Shown: positions 16,718-27,834 of the stretch, one piece after another | Numbering within the stretch: position 1 is the stretch's first letter | How the letters are laid out: the number at the start of each line of letters is the position of its first letter | NCBI RefSeq assembly: GCF_000980885.2 | Contig: NZ_LBDA02000087.1 | Location: forward strand, 1 to 48,863 | DNA length: 48,863 nucleotides | Reading direction: 5' to 3' | From: Streptomyces malaysiense | Lineage (GTDB): Bacteria > Actinomycetota > Actinomycetes > Streptomycetales > Streptomycetaceae | Position numbers and translations under genes: made by a program | The notes under the pieces: model-generated | The model's database searches: none | What the model was told of the DNA's origin: nothing | What the model saw: the letters and a program-made list of their open reading frames with translations, nothing else

Positions 16718-16735
16718 TGTCAGCCATGGATGTCA
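16715..16735 (+). repeat. Right arm-type repeat, candidate Int/Xis binding site
   Basis: Two GATGTCA copies, separated by GCCATG, start at the int stop codon. The block matches the one at 7104-7124 at about 17 of 21 positions in the same orientation. It lies 35 bp from the att core; in the excised circle the two blocks would flank attP. Confidence 0.5.
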
Positions 16736-16768
16736 AAGACCCCCAGCCGGTATCGACTGGGGGTCTTT
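16735..16768. terminator. Bidirectional terminator of int and tRNA-Ile, carried by the AICE
   Basis: AAAGACCCCCAG at 16735-16746 pairs perfectly with CTGGGGGTCTTT at 16757-16768, with a 10-base loop and T-rich tracts on both strands. It follows int on the plus strand and tRNA-Ile on the minus strand. It belongs to the element and closely resembles the displaced chromosomal hairpin at 6924-6957. Confidence 0.9.
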
Positions 16769-16770
16769 TC

Positions 16771-16818
16771 GCTGGTGGGGCTAACAGGATTTGAACCTGT
16801 GGCCTCATCCTTATCAGG
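16771..16818 (-). repeat. attR: attR: 48-bp core repeat within tRNA-Ile
   Basis: Identical over 48 bp to 6960-7007. It covers the tRNA from the anticodon loop to two bases past the CCA. As the 5' half (16819-16849) is chromosomal and this 3' half comes from the element, integration leaves the tRNA intact. Confidence 0.95.
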
Positions 16819-16849
16819 GATGCGCTCTAACCAACTGAGCTATAGCCCC
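16773..16849 (-). tRNA. ileT: tRNA-Ile(GAT), CCA encoded
   Basis: Read on the minus strand the gene begins GGGGCTATAGCTCAG and ends TTAGCCCCACCA. The 7-bp acceptor stem, D arm, anticodon loop CTGATAA (anticodon GAT) and T loop TTCAAAT are all present, giving 77 nt with CCA. It is the integration site of the AICE and the next gene after the gyrA/DUF3566 cluster. No tRNA-Ala follows it, unlike the ileT-alaT order known in mycobacteria. Confidence 0.98.
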
Positions 16850-16889
16850 GCCGCGCTCTGCGGTGTGTGTCCCGCGCGCTGACTCCTGA

Positions 16890-16918
16890 AGATTAGCGCA
16901 CGACCACGTCAGTCCCAA
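16890..16918 (-). promoter_or_regulatory. Putative tRNA-Ile promoter
   Basis: On the minus strand TTGGGA (16918-16913) and TAATCT (16895-16890) are separated by 17 bases. The -10 lies about 40 bases upstream of the mature tRNA 5' end, allowing a short processed leader. Confidence 0.55.
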
Positions 16919-16937
16919 AATCGGTCGCCGGGGAGGG

Positions 16938-17663
16938 TCACTCGTCCTCGGCGAGGGTCAGTTCGACACCGCCGACGAAACCCGCGGAGAGGTTGTAGAT
17001 GAAGGCGGCGAGCGTGGCCAGCGCGGTGGCCAGGACGACGTCGATGGCCGCGATGACCGTCGCGAACATCAGGACGTGCGGGAGCGAGAGGAAGGACTGG
17101 AGGTCGAAGCCGTTCGCCTCGTTCGAGCCGGTCGCCTCCGAGATCGTCCCGCCGACCGTGGAGAACACGCCCATCGCGTCCATGACCATCCACAGCACCG
17201 CCGAGGCGACGATCGTGCAGATGCCGAGCGCGATGGAGAGCAGGAAGCTGACCTTCATCACCGACCACGGGTCGGCCTTGGCCACCCGCAGCCGCGCCTT
17301 ACGGGTGCGCGGCGCGGTGCGCACCCCGGTGCGGGGGCGCCGTACCCCGCCGGCCGCCTGCTGCGCAGGGTAGGCCTGCGGCGGGTGGTACGGGCCGCCG
17401 GGCTGCTCGGGGCGCCGCTCCCCGGGGAGCGGAGACGACGACTGCGCCTCGTCGGCCGCGGCCGGGTCTCGGGTGTCCGTCACAGTTCCCCCCTGGGGTG
17501 CAGACGTGCCGGAGGCGTCCGCCGCGGACGCCCGTACCGGCTTCAGGTCGGTCGTATGCGGGTCGGTGGCCGTCCCCGCACCCGCGGCGGAGCCACGGCC
17601 GCCGCCGTCCGTCTCCGTACCCGTGGAGGTACCGGCCGATCCGGCGCCCGTGGCTCCGCTCAC
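16938..17663 (-). CDS. DUF3566 membrane protein
   Basis: A 241-residue protein with a long disordered, Ala/Thr/Gly/Pro-rich N-terminal region (about 1-120). A basic patch with KARLRVAKADPWSVMKVSFL follows, then two membrane helices at about 137-160 and 197-222, separated by a short loop. This is the DUF3566 pattern found directly downstream of gyrA in actinobacteria, as with Rv0007 in Mycobacterium tuberculosis. It lies 19 bases after gyrA and is probably in the same transcript. Its molecular role is not established. Confidence 0.9.
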   Translation of the reverse strand: MSGATGAGSAGTSTGTETDGGGRGSAAGAGTATDPHTTDLKPVRASAADASGTSAPQGGTVTDTRDPAAADEAQSSSPLPGERRPEQPGGPYHPPQAYPAQQAAGGVRRPRTGVRTAPRTRKARLRVAKADPWSVMKVSFLLSIALGICTIVASAVLWMVMDAMGVFSTVGGTISEATGSNEANGFDLQSFLSLPHVLMFATVIAAIDVVLATALATLAAFIYNLSAGFVGGVELTLAEDE

Positions 17664-17682
17664 GATGACTCACTCCTCGTGC

Positions 17683-20277
<2,595 letters not shown>

Positions 20278-20319
20278 TGCTGGTGAAGATCCTTCCCTGT
20301 GCGGTCAGCTGAGACCGAC

Positions 20320-22368
20320 TCAGATGTCGAGGAAGCGGACGTCCTTGGCGTTGCGCTGGATGAACTGGCGGCGCGCCTCGACGTCCTCGCCCATCAGCAC
20401 CGAGAACAGGTCGTCGGCCTGGGCGGCGTCGTCCAGGGTGACCTGGCCGAGCACACGGTGCTCCTGGTCCATCGTGGTCACGCGCAGTTCCTCGGCGTTC
20501 ATCTCGCCGAGACCCTTGAAGCGCTGGATCGAGTCCTCACGGACCCGCTTGCCGCGCTGGCGCCCCATCTCGAGCAGCGCGTCGCGCTCGCGGTCCGAGT
20601 AGGCGTACTCGGTGTCGTCCCGGCCCCACTTGATCTTGAAGAGCGGCGGGCGGGAGAGGTACACGTGCCCGGCCTCGACCAGCGGACGCATGAAGCGGAA
20701 CAGGAAGGTCAGCAGCAGGGTGCTGATGTGCTGGCCGTCGACGTCGGCGTCCGCCATCAGGATGATCTTGTGATAGCGGAGCTTCTCGATGTCGAAGTCC
20801 TCGTGCACACCCGTGCCGAAGGCGGAGATGAGCGCCTGGATCTCCTGGTTCTGCAGGATCTTGTCGATCCTGGCCTTCTCCACGTTGAGGATCTTGCCGC
20901 GGATCGGGAGGATCGCCTGGTACTGCGGGTTGCGGCCGGACTTGGCCGAGCCGCCGGCGGAGTCACCCTCGACGATGAAGATCTCGCACTTGGTGGGGTC
21001 GTTCGACTGGCAGTCGGACAGCTTGCCCGGCAGGGACGCCGACTCCAGCAGGCCCTTGCGGCGGGTGAGGTCTCGGGCCTTGCGGGCCGCGACACGCGCG
21101 GTGGCCGCCTGGATGCCCTTGCGGATGATGTCCGCGGCCTCGTTCGGGTTGCGGTCCAGCCAGTCGTTCAGGTGCTCGTAGACCGCCTTCTGCACGAAGG
21201 TCTTGGCCTCCGTGTTGCCCAGCTTGGTCTTGGTCTGGCCCTCGAACTGCGGCTCGCTCAGCTTGACCGAGATGATCGCGGTCAGACCCTCGCGGATGTC
21301 GTCACCGGTGAGGTTGTCGTCCTTCTCCCGGAGCAGCTTCTTGTCGCGCGCGTACTTGTTGATCAGCGACGTCAGCGCGGCGCGGAAGCCCTCCTCGTGG
21401 GTGCCGCCCTCATGCGTGTGGATGATGTTGGCGAACGAGTACACGCCCTCGCTGTAGCCGCTGTTCCACTGCATCGCGACCTCGAGGGACAGGCTCTTGT
21501 CCTTGTCCTCCGCCTCCAGGTCGATGATGGTGGGGTGCACCGCCTCCCCCTTGCGGGAGTTGAGGTACTTCACGAAGTCGACGATGCCGCCCTCGTAGTG
21601 GTACGTGACCGACTTGACCTCGGCCTTCTCGTCCGCGCCCGCCTCGTCCGCGCCGCTGGTGGCCTTCGCCGACTCGCGCTCGTCGGTGAGCCTGATGTTC
21701 AGGCCCTTGTTGAGGAAGGCCATCTCCTGGAAGCGCCGGGACAGCGTCTCGAAGGAGTACTCGGTGGTCTCGAAGATCTCCGGGTCGGCCCAGAAGGTGA
21801 CCGACGTACCGGTCTCCTCGGTGGCCTCGTGCTGGGCCAGCGGGGCGGTGGGCACGCCCATCTTGTAGTCCTGCGTCCACCGGTACCCGTCGGTCTTGAC
21901 CTCGACGGAGACCTTGCCGGACAGGGCGTTCACGACGGACACGCCGACACCGTGCAGACCGCCGGAGACGGCGTAGCCGCCGCCGCCGAACTTGCCGCCC
22001 GCGTGCAGCACGGTCAGCACGACCTCCAGGGCCGGCTTGCCCTCGGACGGCACGATGCCGACCGGGATGCCGCGGCCGTTGTCGACGACGCGCACGCCGC
22101 CGTCGGCGAGGATCGTCACGTCGATGAGGGTCGCGTAACCCGCCAGCGCCTCGTCGACCGAGTTGTCGACGACCTCGTACACCAGGTGGTGCAGTCCGCG
22201 CTCGCCCGTGGAGCCGATGTACATGCCGGGCCGCTTGCGGACCGCGTCCAGCCCTTCGAGCACGGTGATGGCGCTGGCGTCGTACGAGGCCGTCGAGGCG
22301 CTGGCCTCGGCGTTCACGCCTGCGTCGGTGGACGGGATGTTCTCGTTGGGGTTGCCGGAATCGGCCAC
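20320..22368 (-). CDS. gyrB: DNA gyrase subunit B
   Basis: A 682-residue ATPase subunit. The GHKL ATPase has the general base Glu65 and Asn69 in YEVVDNS and the loop GGLHGVG near 135. The TOPRIM domain has EGDSAGGSAKSGRN near 455 and a DADVDG metal site near 530. GTG 22368 gives the MADSGNPNEN start known from Streptomyces GyrB; the frame is open 29 codons further upstream, without a ribosome-binding site. Transcription is probably from the 420-bp gap upstream, through gyrA. Confidence 0.97.
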   Translation of the reverse strand: MADSGNPNENIPSTDAGVNAEASASTASYDASAITVLEGLDAVRKRPGMYIGSTGERGLHHLVYEVVDNSVDEALAGYATLIDVTILADGGVRVVDNGRGIPVGIVPSEGKPALEVVLTVLHAGGKFGGGGYAVSGGLHGVGVSVVNALSGKVSVEVKTDGYRWTQDYKMGVPTAPLAQHEATEETGTSVTFWADPEIFETTEYSFETLSRRFQEMAFLNKGLNIRLTDERESAKATSGADEAGADEKAEVKSVTYHYEGGIVDFVKYLNSRKGEAVHPTIIDLEAEDKDKSLSLEVAMQWNSGYSEGVYSFANIIHTHEGGTHEEGFRAALTSLINKYARDKKLLREKDDNLTGDDIREGLTAIISVKLSEPQFEGQTKTKLGNTEAKTFVQKAVYEHLNDWLDRNPNEAADIIRKGIQAATARVAARKARDLTRRKGLLESASLPGKLSDCQSNDPTKCEIFIVEGDSAGGSAKSGRNPQYQAILPIRGKILNVEKARIDKILQNQEIQALISAFGTGVHEDFDIEKLRYHKIILMADADVDGQHISTLLLTFLFRFMRPLVEAGHVYLSRPPLFKIKWGRDDTEYAYSDRERDALLEMGRQRGKRVREDSIQRFKGLGEMNAEELRVTTMDQEHRVLGQVTLDDAAQADDLFSVLMGEDVEARRQFIQRNAKDVRFLDI

Positions 22369-22788
22369 GAAGCGCCCTTTCTGGCACTGGCACAGCACGA
22401 GCCGGGCTCCTGGGGCATCCCCTCTGGGGGAAGGTCGCCGGAGCGGCTGCGGCATGTTGCGTTGGTAAGCCTTGATCAGCGTTGCTCAGCTTTTCCCGGG
22501 CGGTCCCCACGTTGGGGCGGGATTGGCTTCCAGTCTACCGGTAGCGCTGACATCGATGGGGGTTTGCCGGTACCTGAGTCCCCATGTGCCGCCCTGAACC
22601 GGTCTCGGCCGGGTACCGATATGCGGAAGGGGGCTCCAAGAGCCTCACAGCGGCACTCAGAGCTTCGAGCCGTCAACCCTTGGCTACTCCGGGGTCAGTG
22701 CGCGTCCCGCACCCCCGCGCACCGGGCCGTGCGCAGGGCGAACCCGCAGGCCAGAGGGGTGTGGGGAGACGCCGCGGCGTGAGGTACG
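22369..22788. other. 420-bp gyrB upstream region
   Basis: I see no gene in this gap between the DUF721 gene and gyrB. On the minus strand a -10-like TAGACT is at 22537-22532, with no clear -35. A short CCCCA/TGGGG stem lies between it and gyrB. The region should hold the gyrB promoter, which in Streptomyces is supercoiling-responsive, but no operator is obvious. Confidence 0.5.
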
Positions 22789-23328
22789 TCACCCGTAGGT
22801 GTCGCCCGGACCCGTGCTTCCCGGGGCCCGCAGCGGGCCGTAGCGGCGGGCCGGGCCGCCGGGGCCGTGCACCTTGATCAGCCGGACCGTGCCATGGCCG
22901 AGATCCTCGTTGAGCCGCCGCACCAGCTCCGGCGCCAGCAGCCGCAGCTGGGTCGCCCAGGCCGTGGAGTCGCAGGCCACCACGAGCACCCGCTCGTCCT
23001 CGTCGTAGCGCTGCGGCACGCAGTGCTTGGCCAGGTCCTCGCCGACGATCTGCGGCCAGCGGCCCATCACCCCGCCCACGGCGGCCGGGGTCTCCCAGCC
23101 GCGCTCGGTGATCAGCCGGTTGATCGCCGAGCCGAGCGCCATCGGGTCGCGGCCGTCGGCCCGCGCCCCGGACCGCAGGCCGCCGCCCCGCCGGGCCTGC
23201 TTCTTCTGCCGGGCCGCGTCGCCGCGCGCGCGGGCCTGCTCCTTCGCCGCGCGCAACGCCACACGCGCGAGGTCCACCCCGGAGGGCTCGGCGCCCTTCT
23301 CGGCGCGGCCGTCCCGCTCGCCGCTCAT
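22789..23328 (-). CDS. DUF721 (DciA-like) protein
   Basis: A 179-residue protein. A basic N-terminal half (RAAKEQARARGDAARQKKQARR at about 28-49, split by small residues) is followed by the DUF721 domain at about 65-160, with GRWPQIVGEDLAKHC and ACDSTAWATQLRLLAPELVRRLNE. DUF721 covers DciA, a helicase operator in bacteria lacking DnaC/DnaI, and actinobacteria belong to that group. The start overlaps the recF stop (ATGA), so it is coupled to recF. The role in replicative helicase loading is inferred from family and context. Confidence 0.85.
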   Translation of the reverse strand: MSGERDGRAEKGAEPSGVDLARVALRAAKEQARARGDAARQKKQARRGGGLRSGARADGRDPMALGSAINRLITERGWETPAAVGGVMGRWPQIVGEDLAKHCVPQRYDEDERVLVVACDSTAWATQLRLLAPELVRRLNEDLGHGTVRLIKVHGPGGPARRYGPLRAPGSTGPGDTYG

Positions 23329-24446
23329 ACGCGTTCCACCGTCCCGCCCGAGACGGAGTACCGCGCCCCGGCCAGCACGTGCGGGACGTCGTCGTCCACG
23401 GCGGCGGTGACCAGCACCTGCTCGCCGGGCGCCACCAGCTCGGCCAGCCGCTCGCGGCGGCGGGTGTCCAGCTCGGCGAAGACGTCGTCCAGGACGAGGA
23501 CGGGCTCGTTGCCCTCGGCGCGCAGCAGCTCGTACGAGGCGAGGCGCAGGGCGAGGGCGTACGACCAGGACTCGCCGTGCGAGGCGTAGCCCTTGGCCGG
23601 CAACTGGCCGAGTCTCAGGACCAGGTCGTCCCGGTGGGGGCCGACGAGGGTGACGCCCCGCTCGATCTCCTGCTTGCGCGTCTCGGCCAGGGCGGCGAGC
23701 AGCTGCGCGTACAGGTCGTCGCGGGTGTGGGCCTCGCCGGGCGCGGACGGCTTGTAGTCCAGCGCGAGCGGGCCGCCGCCGGGAGCCAGCTGCTCGTATG
23801 CCTTGTCGGCCAGCGGCCGCAGCGCGGCGATCAGGTCGAGCCGCTGGGCCAGCAGCTCGGCTCCGGCGCGCGCGAGGTGCTGGTCCCACACGTCGAGGGT
23901 GGACAGGTCCATGTTCCTGCCGCCGTGCCTGCGTGCGAGCGCCGCGGTCTTCAGGAGCGTGTTGCGCTGCTTGAGCACCCGCTCGTAGTCGGAGCGCACT
24001 CCGGCCATCCGCGGGGACCGCGCGGTGATCAGCTCGTCCAGGAACCTGCGCCGCTCCCCCGGGTCCCCCTTCACCAGGGCGAGGTCCTCGGGCGCGAACA
24101 GCACGGTCCGTACGATGCCCAGCACGTCGCGGGGCCGGCCCTGCGAGGACCGGTTGACGCGGGCGCGGTTGGCACGGCCGGGGTTCAGCTCCAGCTCGAT
24201 CAGCTGCTGGCGGTCGCCCTGGCGGACCTGAGCCCTGATGACGGCGCGCTCGGCGCCCATGCGCACCAGCGGCGCGTCGGAGGCTACGCGGTGGCTGCCG
24301 AGGGTCGCCAGGTAGCCGACCGCCTCGACCAGGTTGGTCTTGCCCTGGCCGTTGGGCCCGACGAAGGCCGTGACGCCCCGGTCGAGCGGGACCTCGGCCC
24401 GCGCGTACGAGCGGAAGTCGGCCAGCGAGAGATGCGTGACGTGCAT
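23325..24446 (-). CDS. recF: DNA repair and gap-recognition protein RecF
   Basis: A 373-residue SMC-like ATPase that binds single-strand/double-strand junctions and, with RecR and RecO, loads RecA. Walker A is GPNGQGKT at 30-37. The signature region and Walker B (VLVLDDVFAELD) lie near 325-337, preceded by SYALALRLA. ATG 24446 is clear. It forms the conserved dnaN-gnd-recF-DUF721-gyrB order of Streptomyces. Confidence 0.97.
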   Translation of the reverse strand: MHVTHLSLADFRSYARAEVPLDRGVTAFVGPNGQGKTNLVEAVGYLATLGSHRVASDAPLVRMGAERAVIRAQVRQGDRQQLIELELNPGRANRARVNRSSQGRPRDVLGIVRTVLFAPEDLALVKGDPGERRRFLDELITARSPRMAGVRSDYERVLKQRNTLLKTAALARRHGGRNMDLSTLDVWDQHLARAGAELLAQRLDLIAALRPLADKAYEQLAPGGGPLALDYKPSAPGEAHTRDDLYAQLLAALAETRKQEIERGVTLVGPHRDDLVLRLGQLPAKGYASHGESWSYALALRLASYELLRAEGNEPVLVLDDVFAELDTRRRERLAELVAPGEQVLVTAAVDDDVPHVLAGARYSVSGGTVERV

Positions 24447-24510
24447 GGTCTGTGCGCCGACCTCCTTCCGCGCGACGAACGGGCTGTGGATCGCCGGGCG
24501 ACCCGCTGGG

Positions 24511-25386
24511 CTACTTCTTCTCCACGGCGTGACCGCCGAACTGGTTGCGCAGCGCGGCGATCATCTTCATCTGCGGCGAGTCCTCCTGGCGGGAGGCGAA
24601 CCGCGCGAACAGCGACGCGGTGATCGCCGGCAGCGGCACCGCGTTGTCGATCGCGGCCTCCACGGTCCAGCGTCCCTCACCGGAGTCCTGTGCGTAACCG
24701 CGCAGGCCGTCCAGGTGCTCGTCCTCGTCCAGGGCGTTCACCGCGAGGTCGAGCAGCCAGGAGCGGATGACGGTGCCCTCCTGCCAGGAGCGGAAGACCT
24801 CACGGACGTCCGTGACGGAGTCGGCCTTCTCCAGCAGCTCCCAGCCCTCGGCGTAGGCCTGCATCATGGCGTACTCGATGCCGTTGTGGACCATCTTCGC
24901 GAAATGGCCCGCGCCGGCCTTGCCGGCGTGCACCGAGCCGAAGTCGCCCTCCGGCTTGAGCGCGTCGAAGACCGGCTGCACCCGGGCGACGTGCTCGGCG
25001 TCGCCGCCGTACATCAGCGCGTACCCGTTCTCCAGGCCCCAGACGCCGCCGGAGACGCCGCAGTCCACGAAGCCTATGCCCTTGGCGGCCAGCTCCCCGG
25101 CGTGCTTCTCGTCGTCCGTCCAGCGGGAGTTGCCGCCGTCCACGACCACGTCGCCCGGCTCCAGCAGCTCGGCGAGCTGATCGACGGTCGACTGGGTGGG
25201 CTCGCCGGCCGGGACCATCACCCACACCACGCGCGGAGCGCTGAGTTTGCCCACAAGCTCTTCCAGGCTGTGGACATCCGCGACCTCGGGGTTGCGGTCG
25301 TATCCGACGACGGTGTGGCCGGCGCGGCGGATCCGCTCGCGCATGTTGCCACCCATTTTGCCGAGGCCGACGAGACCGAGCTCCAT
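24511..25386 (-). CDS. gnd: 6-phosphogluconate dehydrogenase, decarboxylating (short form)
   Basis: A 291-residue enzyme of the short GndA/YqeC type. The nucleotide site is GLVGLGKMGGNM at 4-15. Asp30 at the end of the second strand suggests NAD rather than NADP. The substrate loop is GGNSRW at 84-89, SGGVWGLENG at 112-121, and the catalytic pair Lys164/Asn168 lies in FAKMVHNGIEY. It converts 6-phosphogluconate to ribulose-5-phosphate and CO2. Its place between dnaN and recF is the standard Streptomyces arrangement. Confidence 0.95.
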   Translation of the reverse strand: MELGLVGLGKMGGNMRERIRRAGHTVVGYDRNPEVADVHSLEELVGKLSAPRVVWVMVPAGEPTQSTVDQLAELLEPGDVVVDGGNSRWTDDEKHAGELAAKGIGFVDCGVSGGVWGLENGYALMYGGDAEHVARVQPVFDALKPEGDFGSVHAGKAGAGHFAKMVHNGIEYAMMQAYAEGWELLEKADSVTDVREVFRSWQEGTVIRSWLLDLAVNALDEDEHLDGLRGYAQDSGEGRWTVEAAIDNAVPLPAITASLFARFASRQEDSPQMKMIAALRNQFGGHAVEKK

Positions 25387-25505
25387 CAGTTGTGTTCCTT
25401 AGGGTCGCTGCTGGCGTCTGGGGCACGAGAGTGCCGCCCCGAGCCTAGACGGCCCCGCTCACGCACAGTTGTGGGCTTCGGCGCTCATCCGACGCCGTCC
25501 GGCGG

Positions 25506-25539
25506 CGGTGCCGGACGTCCTCGCGGACGCCCGGCACCG
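25506..25539 (-). terminator. Hairpin downstream of dnaN
   Basis: CGGTGCCGG at 25506-25514 pairs with CCGGCACCG at 25531-25539, and the inner CGTCC and GGACG extend the stem to about 14 bp with a TCGC loop. It lies 30 bases after the dnaN stop in the 183-bp gap to gnd. There is no T tract, which is common for Streptomyces terminators. Confidence 0.7.
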
Positions 25540-25569
25540 TGCACACCTGTGGACGACGGTCGGCCGCGG

Positions 25570-26700
25570 TCAGCCGCTGAGCCGCACCGGCATGATCAGG
25601 TACTTGTAGGCCTCGTCGGCCTCCGCGTCCAGCGCCGGCTTGCCGCTGAGCAGCGCGGGCTTCGTGGACGTCGTGAACGACAGCTGCGCCACCGGCGAGT
25701 CGATCGCGCTGAGACCGTCCAGCAGGAACGTGGGGTTGAAGGCGATCGAGATGTCGTCGCCCTCCAGCTGCGCGTCGACGCGCTCCACAGCCTGTGCGTC
25801 GTCGCTGGAACCGGCCTCCAGGATCAGCACACCCTGCTCGAAGCTCAGCCGCACCGGGGTGTTCCGCTCGGCCACCAGCGCGACACGCTTGACGGCCTCC
25901 ACGAACGGCGCCGTCTCGATCACCGCGACCGAGTTGAACTCCGTCGGGAAGAGCGTCCGGTACTTGGGCAGGTCGCCTTCGAGGAGCCGGGTGGTCGTAC
26001 GCCGGCCCGCGCCCTCGAAACCGATGAGGCCCTCGCCCGCGCCGGAGCCGGACAGGGCCAGCGTCACGCTGTCCCCGGCCCCGAGCGACTTCGCGGTGTC
26101 CAGCAGCGTCTTGGCGGGCACCAGGGCGACCGCGGACGCCTCCGGGTTCTCCGGCTTCCACAGGAACTCGCGGACCGCGAACCGGTAGCGGTCGGTGGAC
26201 GCCAGCGTGACCGTGTCGCCCTCGATCTCGATGCGCACGCCGGTGAGCACGGGCAGCGTGTCGTCGCGGCCCGCGGCGATGGCCACCTGGGACACGGCGG
26301 CGGCGAAGACCTCGCCGGGCACGGTGCCGGTCGCGTTCGGCATCTGTGGCAGCGCCGGGTACTCCTCCACGGGGAGGGTGTGCAGCGTGAACCGGGACGA
26401 TCCACAGACCACGGTCGCCCGTACACCGTCTGTGGAAATCTCCACCGGCCGGTTGGGCAGCGCACGCGAGATGTCGGCGAGCAGCCGGCCGGAGACCAGG
26501 ACGGTGCCCTCCTCGTCGACCTCGGCGTCGACGCTCACCCGGGCGGACACCTCGTAGTCGAAGCTCGACAGGCTCAGCTGGCCGTCCTCGGCCTTCAGCA
26601 GCAGGCCGGCGAGCACAGGCGCCGGCGGACGGGCAGGCAGGCTGCGTGCCGCCCAGGCCACTGCCTCCGCCAGTACGTCGCGTTCCACCCGGATCTTCAC
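25570..26700 (-). CDS. dnaN: DNA polymerase III sliding clamp, beta subunit
   Basis: A 376-residue protein with the three tandem clamp domains (about 1-120, 125-245 and 250-376). It forms the ring that tethers DNA polymerase III. The N-terminus MKIRVERDVLAEAV, the central SVDAEVDEEGTVLVSGRLL and the C-terminal YKYLIMPVRL are typical of actinobacterial clamps. It reads away from oriC. Its leader contains the first DnaA-box-like motifs, so its promoter lies in the origin region. Confidence 0.98.
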   Translation of the reverse strand: MKIRVERDVLAEAVAWAARSLPARPPAPVLAGLLLKAEDGQLSLSSFDYEVSARVSVDAEVDEEGTVLVSGRLLADISRALPNRPVEISTDGVRATVVCGSSRFTLHTLPVEEYPALPQMPNATGTVPGEVFAAAVSQVAIAAGRDDTLPVLTGVRIEIEGDTVTLASTDRYRFAVREFLWKPENPEASAVALVPAKTLLDTAKSLGAGDSVTLALSGSGAGEGLIGFEGAGRRTTTRLLEGDLPKYRTLFPTEFNSVAVIETAPFVEAVKRVALVAERNTPVRLSFEQGVLILEAGSSDDAQAVERVDAQLEGDDISIAFNPTFLLDGLSAIDSPVAQLSFTTSTKPALLSGKPALDAEADEAYKYLIMPVRLSG

Positions 26701-27834
26701 CGTAAGCCGCCTCCTGCTGTTGCTTCTGAGTCCTCCGACTCGGTGTCACCGCCCATTGCGAAGGGAAGGACACCGGGGACCAGTCTGACGCACCGCACTG
26801 ACAGTAGGTGCCCGTCGGGGTCAAGTCGGTCCGAGCGGCAGTCGGGCTCGAGACGGCGAGTTGTGCACAGCCCCCGCTTCAAAGCGATTGCCGAGCTCTC
26901 TCTAGTTGGGAGTAGTAGTAGGGCCTGTGGATACCGTGGATAACCACGTTTGCCCAGCTCAGCGCACGTTTTTTGTCCACCGGTCCTGTGGGTGGAGCCG
27001 GTGGACAACCCGGGGTGTCTGTGGAGAACAGAAAGTTCTGCACACCTCGCCCACAGGACGAGGGCAGTTCTCCCCAGCTGTGTCCCCAGGATTACCCAGG
27101 TTTCCCACACCCCAACCCGGCACCTTTGTGTGACGCCTTTCACTCGACGCGGTGAGAGGGTGCGCCGCGTTGCCGAACAGTGGACAGCCATGTGGAGAAG
27201 CCGCGTCACACTGGGGACAACCGCCCTCAGCCTGTGAGTTGTCGGTGGACAACTTCATGCACACCCTGTGGATCCTCTCGTTGTCCACAGCCTGTGGATC
27301 ACCGTCATCCACGATTCCACAGCCACCTGAGCTGCATCGACGCGATCTCCCGGCGTTCCCTGTGGACACGCCTCGGGACAACTTCACCATCCCCACCATG
27401 TGGAAGGAAGAAAGTCCCCAAATCTGTGGAGGGCACCCGTAACCCAGCCGGAAATCGAACAGCCGGGGACGGCCGCGGTGGGAACGGGCCGTCCCCACCG
27501 CGGGCGGCCGCGCCATCAGATCGCCCCGGCGGTGGGCGGCGCCGGGCCGTCGAGGCGGCAGGGGTGGGCACGGGGGCACCGGGGCAGGCCTTCCGAGGAG
27601 GCTCCGGGTGGCGCCGGGGAGCGTCCCGAGCGGTGCCGGGTACGTCCCGACCGGGGGCAGGGAGCGTCCCGACCGGCCGCCCGCCCCAGGCCACACCCCG
27701 CGCCCCTTCGGAAGCCCGCACGTACGGCCCGCACGTACGAAAAAGCCCGCGCACGCGAAAGGGCGCCCCCGGGACCCTAGGTCCCGAAGACGCCCTCAGC
27801 GGCCGACATCCGGCCGGCCGGGCCCAGCGGCCGA
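26701..27834. other. oriC: Origin of replication, oriC, with clustered DnaA boxes
   Basis: The 1.1-kb gap between dnaN and dnaA is filled with DnaA-box-like 9-mers on both strands. The best is TTGTCCACA at 27281-27289. Close matches include TTGTCCACC (26973), GGTGGACAA (27000 and 27244), TGTGGATAC (26926), CGTGGATAA (26935), TGTGGAGAA (27020 and 27191), TGTGGATCC (27267), TGTGGATCA (27293), TGTGGACAC (27361) and TTGTGCACA (26861). Most lie between 26860 and 27440, leaving a GC-rich, box-poor segment 27443-27730 next to dnaA. Streptomyces oriC is known to carry about 19 boxes in this same gap. I see no strongly AT-rich unwinding element. Confidence 0.95.
27739..27796 (-). terminator. Putative dnaA terminator
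   Basis: On the minus strand, about 40 bases after the dnaA stop, AGGGCG (27796-27791) pairs with CGCCCT (27765-27760) and the inner GGGAC pairs with GTCCC. A run of five T (27744-27740) follows after a short GC stretch. The distance from stem to T tract is longer than usual, so efficiency is uncertain. Confidence 0.6.

Noticed and set aside
27443..27730. Possible gene between oriC and dnaA
   Set aside because: Open frames here are compositional; the stretch is GC-rich, lacks ribosome-binding sites and is non-coding in the known Streptomyces arrangement.
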